A DNA stretch of 64,000 nt from Methylomicrobium lacus_A (lineage in GTDB: Bacteria > Pseudomonadota > Gammaproteobacteria > Methylococcales > Methylomonadaceae). This document shows, in pieces, positions 32,428 through 42,624 of this stretch. The notes under the pieces are model-generated. The model was not told the origin of the DNA. It saw only the letters and a program-made list of their open reading frames with translations, and made no database searches. Location: assembly GCF_041897535.1 (NCBI RefSeq), contig NZ_CP169217.1, forward strand, positions 1,984,001-2,048,000. Reading direction: 5' to 3'. Positions within the stretch are counted from its first letter, which is position 1. The number at the start of each line of letters is the position of its first letter. A program made the translations under genes and the position numbers.

Positions 32428-32931
32428 TCAAGCCATCCTTTCGAGCCCATCCTGCGGGCATTTTGCGACCAGATCGGCAATCGGCCCGAGCCCCGGCACC
32501 ATCAATTCCGGCGCGATTTCGTACAGCGGATACAACACGAAGGCCCTCAGGCTCAGTCCCGGGTGCGGAACCGTCAGTTCGGGAGTCTCGATCCGTTGTT
32601 CGCCGTAGATCAACACATCCAGATCGAGCGTGCGCGCGGTCCAGCGCTGAGAAGTTCTGACCCGTCCATGCTCGTGCTCGATGCGCTGCAATTGATGCAG
32701 CAGATCCAGAGCCGCAAGTTCGGTCGTAACCGCCATCACCGCATTGATATAATCGGGCTGATCCTGGGGGCCCATCGGCGAACTGCGGTACAGGCTCGAA
32801 AAAGCCAGTTCGCACACGCCCGGAATCGCCGCGCAATCGGCGCGCGCCGAGCGGACTTGATCGACGGGATCGGCCAAATTGCTGCCCAGCCCTATGTAGG
32901 CGGTGACGGCGCCGATGAATGCTTTGCTCAT
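32428..32931 (-). CDS. folK: HPPK, folate biosynthesis pyrophosphokinase FolK
   Basis: A 167-residue protein starting MSKAFIGAVTAYIGLGSNLA. The family blocks SSLYRSSPMGPQDQPDYINA and RWTARTLDLDVLIYG, the latter with the Mg-binding DxD, are clear. It transfers pyrophosphate from ATP to 6-hydroxymethyl-dihydropterin. It is the first gene of the folK–panB–panC run. Confidence 0.94.
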   Translation of the reverse strand: MSKAFIGAVTAYIGLGSNLADPVDQVRSARADCAAIPGVCELAFSSLYRSSPMGPQDQPDYINAVMAVTTELAALDLLHQLQRIEHEHGRVRTSQRWTARTLDLDVLIYGEQRIETPELTVPHPGLSLRAFVLYPLYEIAPELMVPGLGPIADLVAKCPQDGLERMA

Positions 32932-33021
32932 CTCGAAAATGCTAACTTGCCTGGGGTTAATGTCCGAAAAGTCGACCCTCATCCCTCCGCCGAGCGCGCG
33001 AAAAGGGGCGACGATTTCGCA

Positions 33022-34401
33022 CTAAGGGGACGGATTTTCGTTCGATCCGGTATTTTTCTTTTTGCTGCTGCGCCTGCGGCGGGTGCGACTGTTTTTCAGA
33101 TTCCGGGATGGCTGCGTCATCTTTTTTTGCATCGCTTCATCGGCCAGCTGAAATTGTCCCCACCACTCGGCCAGCTCGGGTTCGGCATCGCCGGTTTGCG
33201 CGCGGATCACCAGAAAATCGTAAGCGGCGCGAAAACGCGGATGCGTCAGCAGGCGCGCAGGCTTCGGCCCGAGCCGCTGTTCGAACTTCGGCTGCAAGCT
33301 CCACACTTCCCGCATCGCGATGCTGATGTGCCGCGGGAAGGCCGTGCTCTTGACCTGGCGGGCCAGCACTTCGCCGACCGCGCTCTGGAAGGCATTGTAA
33401 TCGTCCATGCCGCGCTCGCGGTTGAGCCGGGTCCGCATCTTGACCGGTTCCCATAAAAACGCGGCCAACATAAAATACGGCGTCACCGTCTTGCCATCGG
33501 CGATCCGGTTATCCGAATTCTGTAGCGCCTTGATCAGCAACAGTTTGGGAAAGCCGTTTTCCTCGACCGCGAGGCTTTTCTCGGTCTCCGGGAACAATAC
33601 CTGAAAAAGCCCGTAATGCCGCAGCATTTCGAACGTTTGCAGGGCGTAACCGGACAAAAACAGCTTCAGCACCTCGTCATAAAGCCGTGCGGAAGGAATG
33701 CTGTTGAGCAATTCGGCGACCTCGTGCATCGCATGCTGGCAATCGGGAGGCAGGTTGAAACCCAGCTTGACCGCGAAACGCACCGCACGCAGCATCCTGA
33801 CCGGATCTTCGCGGAAACGGGTCTCGGGGTCACCGATCAGTCTGAGCGTAGCCGACTTGAGATCGTCCATGCCGCCGGCATAATCGACGACCGAAAAATC
33901 CTTGATATTGTAGTACAGCGCGTTGACGGTAAAATCGCGCCGCCAGACATCTTGCTCGATCGTGCCGTACACGTTGTCGCGCAAAAGACGGCCCTCGTCA
34001 TTGGTGACCTGGTTGTCGTTCTGCTGATCGCCGGTGCCGCGAAAGGTCGCCACCTCGATCACCTCATTGCCGAAATGGACATGCGCGAGACGAAAGCGCC
34101 GGCCGATCAGGCGGCAATTGCGGAACACGCCCTTGATCTCTTCGGGGTGCGCATTGGTCACCACATCGAAATCTTTCGGTTCGCGTCCGAGCAATAAATC
34201 GCGCACGCAACCGCCGACCAGATACGCATCGAACCCCGATTTTTGCAGGCGATAGAGTACCTTCAGCGCATGATCGCTGATCTGGGACCGTGAAATCGAA
34301 TGTTCGGAACGCGAGTAAATTCGAACTTGCGGCGCTTCGCTTACGGGTTTGCTGCCGGCCGATTTAACTATTTTTTTGAAGAAGTTTAAAATAATCGACA
34401 T
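33022..34401 (-). CDS. pcnB: Poly(A) polymerase I PcnB
   Basis: A 459-residue class II nucleotidyltransferase. The catalytic motif lies in YLVGGCVRDLLLGREPKDFD, with DxD; RRFRLAHVHFGNEVIEVATF and RDFTVNALYYN follow as in bacterial PAPs rather than CCA-adding enzymes. The C-terminal tail is strongly basic (RNLKNSRTRRRRSSKKKN), which helps RNA binding. It adds 3' poly(A) tails that promote RNA decay. The gene precedes folK by 90 nt, a conserved neighbourhood. Confidence 0.93.
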   Translation of the reverse strand: MSIILNFFKKIVKSAGSKPVSEAPQVRIYSRSEHSISRSQISDHALKVLYRLQKSGFDAYLVGGCVRDLLLGREPKDFDVVTNAHPEEIKGVFRNCRLIGRRFRLAHVHFGNEVIEVATFRGTGDQQNDNQVTNDEGRLLRDNVYGTIEQDVWRRDFTVNALYYNIKDFSVVDYAGGMDDLKSATLRLIGDPETRFREDPVRMLRAVRFAVKLGFNLPPDCQHAMHEVAELLNSIPSARLYDEVLKLFLSGYALQTFEMLRHYGLFQVLFPETEKSLAVEENGFPKLLLIKALQNSDNRIADGKTVTPYFMLAAFLWEPVKMRTRLNRERGMDDYNAFQSAVGEVLARQVKSTAFPRHISIAMREVWSLQPKFEQRLGPKPARLLTHPRFRAAYDFLVIRAQTGDAEPELAEWWGQFQLADEAMQKKMTQPSRNLKNSRTRRRRSSKKKNTGSNENPSP

Positions 34402-34599
34402 TCCCTGGTTATTGTTATCAGTCTAAATCATATCATTTCGCGCCTGATAGCCCAACAGGCACTATTCTTTGATAATCGATTCGGATATAGTAAAATGATT
34501 TGCAGAAGCTAGCAAACCCATCCTCATGGGTACGGCATTGAGTCTGCATCAAAGGTCAGGATATTATATTTTTTTAATCACCGGCACGCATTCACCGCC

Positions 34600-34794
34600 G
34601 TGCCCGACGAGATGGCTATGTACAGAAAATTAATTAACGGTTTTATCGACAACCCGCTTGCAAGCAGCATATTGGCAGTGCTCTTTCTGTTGCTGCTCTT
34701 CATTCGCCCGCCGTTCTTTTTCTCACTGATCTTGCTGGGTACGCTGGTCGGTTGCAGCATGTATATCGGTCAAAAAGCCTCTCTGTTCAAATAA
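34600..34794 (+). CDS. Small membrane protein of unknown function
   Basis: A frame starting GTG at 34600, with ATGs at 34612 and 34618 as alternatives, codes for about 60 residues with a hydrophobic hairpin (ILAVLFLLLLFIRPPFFFSL then ILLGTLVGCSMYIG) and a short tail (QKASLFK). It is followed immediately by the RDD gene, so it likely belongs to the same transcript. No family recognised. Confidence 0.5.
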   Translation: MPDEMAMYRKLINGFIDNPLASSILAVLFLLLLFIRPPFFFSLILLGTLVGCSMYIGQKASLFK

Positions 34795-35256
34795 TTGCAG
34801 TTGCCGGATCGAAGCGTTGCATCGCCGGGCGCCGATGCCGCGCCCGGCCTCTTCCGCCGTCTGGCGGCCATCGTTTATGACGCGTTTTTACTGGCCGCGG
34901 TGTTGTTTGTCGCGACCGCCGCGATACTGCCGTTCAATGCGGGCGCTGCCTTTACGTCCGAGCAGTTTTTCTACCCTGCCTATCTGATCGGCGTCAGCTT
35001 CCTGTTTTTTGCCTGGTTCTGGACGCACGGCGGCCAGACCCTGGGGATGCGCGCCTGGAAAATCAAAATCCTGACCTTTGAACGTGACCCGATCAACTGG
35101 CGTCAGGCCGCGTTGCGCTTTGTCTCGGCGATCGTGTCCTGGCTGTTTTTCGGGTTCGGCTTCTGGTGGATTGTTTTCGACAAACAAAAACGCGGCTGGC
35201 ATGATCATGTGTCCAAAACCGCGGTTTATTTCGAATCCCATTCCTCCACCCGCTAA
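34795..35256 (+). CDS. RDD family membrane protein
   Basis: The frame begins with TTG right after the preceding TAA and codes for 153 residues. PGLFRRLAAIVYDAFLLAAV carries the Arg–Asp pair that names the family; the second part GGQTLGMRAWKIKIL and WWIVFDKQKRGWHDHVSKT completes the domain. RDD proteins are small inner-membrane proteins, some linked to Na+/H+ exchange, most uncharacterised. Confidence 0.85.
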   Translation: MQLPDRSVASPGADAAPGLFRRLAAIVYDAFLLAAVLFVATAAILPFNAGAAFTSEQFFYPAYLIGVSFLFFAWFWTHGGQTLGMRAWKIKILTFERDPINWRQAALRFVSAIVSWLFFGFGFWWIVFDKQKRGWHDHVSKTAVYFESHSSTR

Positions 35257-35452
35257 ATCCGCATGCCGGGTGAGCCTGTCCGGGGCGCGCCGTACCCTTG
35301 GTTGGTAGCGGCCATACTGATTCTCCCAGTATAACTTATCCTCCGGCTTCATGCGATCCCAGGAAGCCGGCCAATCGCCGTATTGCGCCCCAGCAGCCCC
35401 TCTCGTTATACTCATGCCAATGTGGACACGCGATCAATAAAGGGACACACCG

Positions 35453-38400
35453 ATGACCGAAGAAAGCCCCCTCACCCCGCTGGACAGCGGCATTGCCGTG
35501 ATCCACTCGAATCAACTCGAAGAACTTCGCGATGTCGTCGAATACTGGCTGCGCCAGCATCCTTTGAATCCGTTGGAGCACGAAGTCTTCCTGGTACAAA
35601 GCAACGGCATGGGGCAGTGGCTGAAACAAAATCTGGCGAAAAATGCGTCCTTGGGTATCGCGGCGGCGATGCAAATGCAATTGCCTTCGTTGTTTATCTG
35701 GAGCGTTTATCGCGCGGTCCTGGGCGAACAAATTCCGCAGGAACAGCCGCTGGCGAAGGCCCCGTTGACCTGGCGCCTGTATCGCTTGCTGCCGAGCCTG
35801 ATCGGTCAAGACGGCTTTGAGACACTGGCCCGGTTTTTGGCCGAAGACCGCGACAGCCGAAAACGCCATCAGCTCGCCGAACAGCTCGCCGACCTTTTCG
35901 ACCAGTACCAGGTGTACCGTTCGGACTGGCTGGCCGATTGGGCCGCAGGCGATGATCTGCTGCGTAACGCGCACGGCGATTTGAAGCCCCTGCCGGAAGC
36001 GCAGCACTGGCAGTCCGCATTATGGCGCGCCGTGCTGGACGATTTGGGCGGCGAGGAAGCGATGCCGTTCGCCAGCCGGGCTTCCGTGCACACGGAGTTC
36101 ATGAGCCGAATCGACACGCTGGAGAAACGTCCCGCCAGCATTCCGCGCCGGATCATTTTGTTCGGTCTGTCGTCCCTGCCCCAGCAAGCACTCGAAGTCC
36201 TGGCCAAGCTCGGCAAGTTCTGCCAGATCGTGCTGTTTGTGCACAATCCCTGCCAGCATTACTGGGCCGACATCATCGAGGACAAGGAGCTGCTGAAAGC
36301 CGAGCGCCGCCGCCAGACCTATAAATCCGAAAAGATAGCCGCATTGACCGCCGACGAACTGCATCTTCATGCGCCGCCCTTGCTGGCCGCCTGGGGCAAA
36401 CAGGGCCGCGATTACATCCGTCTCCTGGATCTGTTCGACGAAAAAGCCAGCTACCAAGACTGGCATTGGCCGAACAACAAGATCGATCTGTTCAAGGATT
36501 ACGGCGATGACGGCCGGCGCAGTTTACTGCAGCATCTCCAGCAATCGATACTGGATATGGCCCCCCTGCCGGCCGAGCCGGCGTTACTGGACAGCGCCGA
36601 TCAATCGCTGAGCTTTCATGTCGCGCACAGCCCGCAGCGCGAGGTCGAGATTCTGCACGATCAGTTATTGGCGCTTTTTGAAGCGGCAGAGCGGCAAGGC
36701 GATCCGCTCTATCCGCGCGACGTGATCGTGATGGTGCCGGACATCAATGCCTATGCGCCGCATATCCGCGCCGTTTTCGGCCTGCATCAACCCGATGATC
36801 CGCGCTATATCCCCTACAGCCTGGCCGATCAACAGCAGCGCGGCCAAAATCCCTTATTGGTCGCGCTCGAAGCGCTGCTGAACCTGCCCGAATCGCGTTT
36901 TACCGTCAGCGAGTTTCTCGGCCTGCTGGAGGCCGGCGCCTTGAGGGCGCGTTTCAGGATCGACGAAAGCGCGCTAGCCAAACTGCACCAATGGATCGAG
37001 GAGGCGGGCATCCGCTGGGGCCTGAACGCCGGGCAGCGCGCCGAAAGGGTCGCGATGCCAATGCAATTGGAGGCCAATACCTGGCAGTTCGGCCTGCGCC
37101 GGATGCTGCTGGGATATGCGGTCGGCGCCGGCAAAGCGTTCAACGGCATCGAGCCTTACGAGGAAATCGGCGGACTCGACGCCGAGTGGATCGGCGGCCT
37201 GGCGTACCTGCTCGAAACGCTGGAGAAATACGCCGATTTACTGAAACGGCAGCAAAATTTTGTGGATTGGCGACAGACCCTGCTGAACCTGCTCGATGAC
37301 TTTTTCATCGCCGGCGGCGAAGCCGAACGCAAAACCCTCGACACCTTGACCGCCGCCCTGGAAAAGTGGAGCCAGTGCTGCGAACAGGCCGACCTGACGT
37401 CCAGGGACTTGCTGCCGATCAATGTCGTGCGCGAAGCCTGGCTCGCCGGGGTGGATGAGCCGTCTCTGCACCAGCGCTTCCTCAGCGGCCGGGTCAATTT
37501 CTGCACCCTGATGCCGATGCGGGCGATTCCTTTTCGGATGATTTGCCTGCTCGGGATGAATGACGGCGACTATCCGCGCAATCAACAGGCGCACAGTTTC
37601 GACCTGATGAGCCAGCGCGGCCATTATCGCCCCGGCGACCGCTCGCGCCGGCAGGACGATCAATACCTGTTTCTGGAGGCCCTGCTGTCCGCGCGGCAGC
37701 AGCTTTACATCAGCTGGGTGGGCCGCAGCATTCGCGACAACAGCGTGCTGCCGCCGTCGGTGCTGGTCAGCCAGCTGCGCGATGCCGTGGCTCAGGGCTG
37801 GGCGCTTGCAGGCGGCAAGGACTTACTGGATGCCATCACCGTCGTGCATCACCTGCAACCGTTTAGTCTGGCCTATGTCACGAAAAAACCTGATCGGCGC
37901 CTCTTTACCTATGCGCGCGAATGGTTTGAGAAATTACCCGATACCGGCTCCAGTACTCAAGCCACAATGGTCGCGGAAGAAAAGACCGTAACCCTGACGC
38001 TCGATTCCCTGGCGCGCTTTTTGAGAGCGCCGGTCAAGACTTTCTGCAATCAGACGCTGAAGTTCGGTTTCGAGGAAGACAGCGTCACCAGCGAAGACAG
38101 CGAACCCTTCCATTTCGACAGCCTGCAAACCTATGTCCTCGGCCATCAGCTGCTGGACGCCCTGCAAAGCGCCGGTCCCGTCGATGTCGATGCGTTCCTG
38201 GAACAACAGCAAACAGCGATGGCGCGGCAGGGCCGACTCCCGCTCTGCGGTTTTGCCCGCGCCGCCTATGCGGAACTGAGCGATCCGGTCAAAAAGACCT
38301 GGGATACTTATCAAATCCATCTGGCTTCCTGGCCCATAGCACTCGAAGCGCATGCGCTGGCCCTGCCGCCATTCGTCCTGGACGGCGGCTTCAGCGTGCA

Positions 38401-38947
38401 ATTGACCGGCGAATTGAGCCGGTTGCGCAGTGATGGCGATGGCCGGCGCAAGGGCCTGCTGCATTTGACCGCCCAGGCACTGATGCCGAAAAACGCGATC
38501 AAGTACCACAACCTGTTCGGCTATTGGCTGCAACATCTGGCCGGCTGCGCGGAGGGCATCCGGCTTCATACCCTGGTGATTGCGGCCGACGGCGTGCTCG
38601 AAATTCCGCCGATCGAGCCGGCGGAGGCTTATGCACACCTCCAAACGATACTCGAAGCCTATCATCAAGGCATGCGCGCACCGCTGCCGGTCGCCTGCAA
38701 GACCGCCTTCGCCTGGCTGGCCGCGCCGCCCGAGCAAGCGCGCGAAAAAGCCCGAGCCAAATACGAAGGCGACGACTGGAACCCGGGCGAGGCCGCTTAC
38801 GATGCTTATCTGGCGCGCTTCTTCCCAACCTTTGCCGGTTTAACTGATGCAGGAAACCCGGGCTTCGAATTTTGGACCGAGGCCTTGTACCGCCCCGTAT
38901 TCGAGCAGATCAAACCCTATCCAATTGCACCGGAAGCGCAATCATGA
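35453..38947 (+). CDS. recC: Exodeoxyribonuclease V subunit RecC
   Basis: A 1164-residue protein whose N-terminus IAVIHSNQLEELRDVVEYWL and WLKQNLAKNASLGIAA and later RSVREI-like PQREVEILHDQLL match RecC. RecC is an inactivated helicase-nuclease fold that splits the duplex and recognises Chi. Typical motifs include VIVMVPDINAYAPHIRAVFG and FCTLMPMRAIPFRMICLLGM. It is the first gene of a recC–recB–recD operon; its TGA overlaps the recB ATG by 4 nt. Confidence 0.95.
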   Translation: MTEESPLTPLDSGIAVIHSNQLEELRDVVEYWLRQHPLNPLEHEVFLVQSNGMGQWLKQNLAKNASLGIAAAMQMQLPSLFIWSVYRAVLGEQIPQEQPLAKAPLTWRLYRLLPSLIGQDGFETLARFLAEDRDSRKRHQLAEQLADLFDQYQVYRSDWLADWAAGDDLLRNAHGDLKPLPEAQHWQSALWRAVLDDLGGEEAMPFASRASVHTEFMSRIDTLEKRPASIPRRIILFGLSSLPQQALEVLAKLGKFCQIVLFVHNPCQHYWADIIEDKELLKAERRRQTYKSEKIAALTADELHLHAPPLLAAWGKQGRDYIRLLDLFDEKASYQDWHWPNNKIDLFKDYGDDGRRSLLQHLQQSILDMAPLPAEPALLDSADQSLSFHVAHSPQREVEILHDQLLALFEAAERQGDPLYPRDVIVMVPDINAYAPHIRAVFGLHQPDDPRYIPYSLADQQQRGQNPLLVALEALLNLPESRFTVSEFLGLLEAGALRARFRIDESALAKLHQWIEEAGIRWGLNAGQRAERVAMPMQLEANTWQFGLRRMLLGYAVGAGKAFNGIEPYEEIGGLDAEWIGGLAYLLETLEKYADLLKRQQNFVDWRQTLLNLLDDFFIAGGEAERKTLDTLTAALEKWSQCCEQADLTSRDLLPINVVREAWLAGVDEPSLHQRFLSGRVNFCTLMPMRAIPFRMICLLGMNDGDYPRNQQAHSFDLMSQRGHYRPGDRSRRQDDQYLFLEALLSARQQLYISWVGRSIRDNSVLPPSVLVSQLRDAVAQGWALAGGKDLLDAITVVHHLQPFSLAYVTKKPDRRLFTYAREWFEKLPDTGSSTQATMVAEEKTVTLTLDSLARFLRAPVKTFCNQTLKFGFEEDSVTSEDSEPFHFDSLQTYVLGHQLLDALQSAGPVDVDAFLEQQQTAMARQGRLPLCGFARAAYAELSDPVKKTWDTYQIHLASWPIALEAHALALPPFVLDGGFSVQLTGELSRLRSDGDGRRKGLLHLTAQALMPKNAIKYHNLFGYWLQHLAGCAEGIRLHTLVIAADGVLEIPPIEPAEAYAHLQTILEAYHQGMRAPLPVACKTAFAWLAAPPEQAREKARAKYEGDDWNPGEAAYDAYLARFFPTFAGLTDAGNPGFEFWTEALYRPVFEQIKPYPIAPEAQS

Positions 38948-41900
38948 CCGCCGCCATCGCCTTGAATGCCGTCGACTTCCCCTTGGCCGGCACGCGCTTG
39001 ATCGAGGCCAGCGCGGGCACCGGCAAGACCTATACGATCGCGGCGCTCTATGTCCGGCTGGTCCTCGGGCATCATTTAGCGCTGGAGCGCGATCTGTTCC
39101 CGCCGGATATTCTGGTGGTCACCTTTACCGAGGCGGCGACCAAGGAACTTCGGGACCGCATTCGCGGCCGCCTGAGCCAGGCGGCCCGCTATTTTCGCGA
39201 GCAAACGGACGACAGCGACCCTTTCCTGCAGGCCGTGCGCACGCATTATGACAGGGCGGCCTGGCCCGCCTGCGCCCGGCGCCTGGAACTGGCCGCCAAC
39301 TGGATGGACGAGGCCGCGGTGTATACGATCCACGGCTGGTGCAACCGGATGCTGCAACAGCATGCGTTCGACAGCGGCAGCCTGTTTCGGCAGGAGGTCA
39401 ATACCGCCGACCTGGAGCTTCTGCATGAGGTGGTTCGGGATTATTGGCGCAGCTTTTTCTACCCGCTGACGGAAACCGCCTGCCGTGTCGTCGCCAAACT
39501 CGCCCGCTCGCCCGAGGACCTGATCAAACTGCTGTCCCCTTTATTGTCCGAAACCGAAGCCTTCGGGCTTGAATTCGAGGGCGACATCAAGGCTGTTTTT
39601 CAGGCCTGGGAGGACTGGGAAAATGAACGCCAGGACCTGGAAGCCAAAGCCCGCGACCAATGGTCCCTTCAACGCACCGAGATCGGAAGGCTGCTGAACG
39701 AGGCATCGAACAACGGCTGGCTGAACGGGACCAAATACCGCAAGGCGAGTTTCGCCGAAAAACTGAACGAGATGGCCGATTGGGCGAGCCGCCGCAATCC
39801 CAAGACCATCGATGTGCTGGAAAAATTCGGCCAGGAAAGCCTGGAGTCGGCTCTGGTCAAAGCCCACCAGGACAAGGCGGCGCATCTGCAACATCCGGCC
39901 TTTGCCGCCATCGATGCCTTGGCCCGGCACACCCGGGAAGAAATCGACACCAACGGCAAAATCACCCTGCATGCCCTGCACTGGATCCGAAATCGCTACG
40001 ACGGCGAAAAGCAGCGCATCGCCCGGATGACCTTCGACGACATGCTGACCCGCCTCGACCAGGCCTTGCAGGGCGGCAACGGCCCGAGGCTCGCAAGCGC
40101 GATTCGCCAGCAATATCCGATCGCGCTGATCGACGAGTTTCAGGACACCGACCCCGTACAATACCGCATTTTTTCGGCACTGTATCCACAAGACAGCGAC
40201 AGCGGATCGGGCTGCTTCATGATCGGCGACCCGAAGCAGGCGATTTATTCGTTTCGCGGCGCCGACATTTATACCTATCTGAAGGCGCACCAGCACACGC
40301 TTGGACGGCATTACACACTGGGCACCAATTTCCGCTCCACCATGGCTCTTGTCGACGCGATCAACCAAGTCTTCCTGCAAGCTGACCGGCACCCCGAAGG
40401 CGCCTTCCGCTTCAAGCGTGAAAAAGACGATCCGCTGCCCTTCTTGCCGGTCGCCGCGAAAGGCCGCGATGAAGAATGGCTGATCCAAGGCCAGACGGCC
40501 CCGGCCCTGACCTTCTGGCACTGGGACGCGGACGAGGCAGTCGGCATGCCCGCCTATCGCGAGAACATGGCCGAAGTCGCCGCCAGCGAGATCGTCAGGC
40601 TGCTGAATGCGGCCAAGTCCGGGCAGACCGGCTTCAAATCGGCAAAGGGACTGGAGCCCCTGCAACCTTCGGACATCGCGATCCTGGTCCGCAGCGGCAC
40701 CGAGGCCAGGGCGATGCGCAATGCCCTGGCCAAGCGGCAGTTGCGCAGCGTCTACCTGTCCGAGCGCGATTCGATCTTCACCACCCGCGAAGCCGCGGAT
40801 CTTTTGATCTGGCTGAGGGCGCTGGCCGAACCGCGCAACGAGCGCAGGGTGCGCGCCGCGCTCAGCTCCGCGACTTTCGGCTGGACCTATCAGGCCTTGC
40901 AGCAACTGGCCCTGGATGAGCCGCTCTGGGAACAGCAACTGGAACGCTTTGCCGCCTATCAGCAGCGCTGGCAGCAGGACGGCATCCTGCCCGCCTTGCG
41001 CCAACTGATCAATGACTATGACCTGTACCACCGCTCGACACAGGACAGCGAAGGCGAACGCCGCATCACCAACCTGCTGCACCTGGCCGAACTCCTGCAA
41101 CACGCCGGCCACCAGCTCGAAGGCGAGCAGGCGTTGATCCGGCATCTTGCCGAATTGATCAAAGCCGGAGGCAGCCATGCCGGCGACGAAGGCATCATCC
41201 GGCTCGAAAGCGACGCGAACCTGATCAAAATCATCACGATCCATAAATCCAAGGGCCTGGAGTACCCGCTGGTTTTTCTGCCTTTCATCTGCAGCTTCAG
41301 GGAGGTGAACGGCCGTTTCAGTACCTTCTATCGCTATCATGACGACCAGCAAAACCTGCATATCGATCTGAACAAGAGCGACACGATTAAAGCCCTAAGC
41401 GATGCCGAACGCCTGCAGGAAGATTTGCGCCTGCTTTATGTCGCGATCACGCGGGCGCGTCATGCCTGCTGGTTGGGCATTGCGCCGATCAAGTCCGGCA
41501 ACGGCAAGGAATGCCAGCTCGAAAAGTCCGCGGTGGGTTCGATACTGGGCTGGGAAGCAAAAATGCCGGCTAAGGACCTGAAACAACAACTGACCGAACT
41601 CAAGGGCGATTGCGCTTCGATCGCGATCAGCGCCTTGCCCGATGCCCGCTCAGACCTCTACTTTCCGCCGCCGCAGAGCGACAGCCCCGGTTCGGCACGC
41701 ACGGCCAGCGCCAAAATCCCGAATGACTGGTGGATAGCCAGCTACAGCGCGCTGCCCACCGAAGACAAGCTTCAGGCGGGAGAAGACCAGCCCAATCTGC
41801 CGCAGGAGCAGGAGCCGGAAACGGCCCGGGACGACAAGCAGAGCGACGAGGCGGAAATCAGTCTGGCGCAATCCGCCACGTCTCCGACCGGCATCCATGC

Positions 41901-42624
41901 CCTGCCCCGTGGCGCAGGCCCCGGCGTGCTGATTCATGACCTGCTCGAACACTGTGCGCATCTGGGTTTTTCGGCCGTACGGGCGGATCCGGCGCTCAGA
42001 AAGGAGCTGATCCAAAAGCGTTTCGGCGCCAGCGACTGGATCAACCATCAGGACAGCATCGACTCGGCCCTGTCGCGCTGGCTGTCTCTGCCTCTGCTTG
42101 AAACTACGGACATCTGCCTGGGCAATCTGAGCCCTGGGGCTTACCGGCCCGAGCTGGAATTCCTGATCGGCGCGGACGCGGTCAAGACTCAGGAACTGGA
42201 CCGCCTCGTGACCCAACATATTTTTCCCGGCCAGCCCCGCCCGGCCTTGCTGCCCAAGCAGGTCAACGGCCTCTTGAAAGGCTTCATCGATCTGGTCTTC
42301 GAGCATGACCAGCGCTATTACGTCGTCGATTACAAGTTCAACAGCCTCGGCGGCAACGACGCCGCCTACACCCAAGAAGCGCTGACCGCGGCGATGCTCG
42401 CGAAACGTTACGACCTGCAATATGCGCTGTATTTGCTGGCCCTGCACCGGCTGCTGAAGGCCCGGCTCGGTGAGAATTACGCTTACGACACCCACATCGG
42501 CGGCAGCCTGTATTTGTTCCTGCGCGGCTCGCAAAGCCCGACCGGCGGCAGGCTTTTCGACAAGCCGCCGAGGGCGTTGATCGAAGGCATGGACAAGCTC
42601 TTTTACGGCGGAGATACACGATGA
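38944..42624 (+). CDS. recB: Exodeoxyribonuclease V subunit RecB
   Basis: A 1226-residue SF1 helicase with a C-terminal nuclease. Walker A is SAGTGKT (23–29); IALIDEFQDTDPVQYRIF is motif II, and ITIHKSKGLEYPLVFLPF motif V. The nuclease domain near residues 1110–1135 shows LKGFIDLVFEHDQRYYVVDY with the Mg-binding Asp and DYK. With RecC and RecD it unwinds and degrades broken ends and loads RecA. The start ATG at 38944 overlaps the recC stop (ATGA); the longer frame upstream is not coding. Confidence 0.95.
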   Translation: MTAAIALNAVDFPLAGTRLIEASAGTGKTYTIAALYVRLVLGHHLALERDLFPPDILVVTFTEAATKELRDRIRGRLSQAARYFREQTDDSDPFLQAVRTHYDRAAWPACARRLELAANWMDEAAVYTIHGWCNRMLQQHAFDSGSLFRQEVNTADLELLHEVVRDYWRSFFYPLTETACRVVAKLARSPEDLIKLLSPLLSETEAFGLEFEGDIKAVFQAWEDWENERQDLEAKARDQWSLQRTEIGRLLNEASNNGWLNGTKYRKASFAEKLNEMADWASRRNPKTIDVLEKFGQESLESALVKAHQDKAAHLQHPAFAAIDALARHTREEIDTNGKITLHALHWIRNRYDGEKQRIARMTFDDMLTRLDQALQGGNGPRLASAIRQQYPIALIDEFQDTDPVQYRIFSALYPQDSDSGSGCFMIGDPKQAIYSFRGADIYTYLKAHQHTLGRHYTLGTNFRSTMALVDAINQVFLQADRHPEGAFRFKREKDDPLPFLPVAAKGRDEEWLIQGQTAPALTFWHWDADEAVGMPAYRENMAEVAASEIVRLLNAAKSGQTGFKSAKGLEPLQPSDIAILVRSGTEARAMRNALAKRQLRSVYLSERDSIFTTREAADLLIWLRALAEPRNERRVRAALSSATFGWTYQALQQLALDEPLWEQQLERFAAYQQRWQQDGILPALRQLINDYDLYHRSTQDSEGERRITNLLHLAELLQHAGHQLEGEQALIRHLAELIKAGGSHAGDEGIIRLESDANLIKIITIHKSKGLEYPLVFLPFICSFREVNGRFSTFYRYHDDQQNLHIDLNKSDTIKALSDAERLQEDLRLLYVAITRARHACWLGIAPIKSGNGKECQLEKSAVGSILGWEAKMPAKDLKQQLTELKGDCASIAISALPDARSDLYFPPPQSDSPGSARTASAKIPNDWWIASYSALPTEDKLQAGEDQPNLPQEQEPETARDDKQSDEAEISLAQSATSPTGIHALPRGAGPGVLIHDLLEHCAHLGFSAVRADPALRKELIQKRFGASDWINHQDSIDSALSRWLSLPLLETTDICLGNLSPGAYRPELEFLIGADAVKTQELDRLVTQHIFPGQPRPALLPKQVNGLLKGFIDLVFEHDQRYYVVDYKFNSLGGNDAAYTQEALTAAMLAKRYDLQYALYLLALHRLLKARLGENYAYDTHIGGSLYLFLRGSQSPTGGRLFDKPPRALIEGMDKLFYGGDTR

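Noticed and set aside
39541..41361. 606-codon minus-strand frame inside recB
   Set aside because: Antisense to conserved RecB motifs; no domain recognised.
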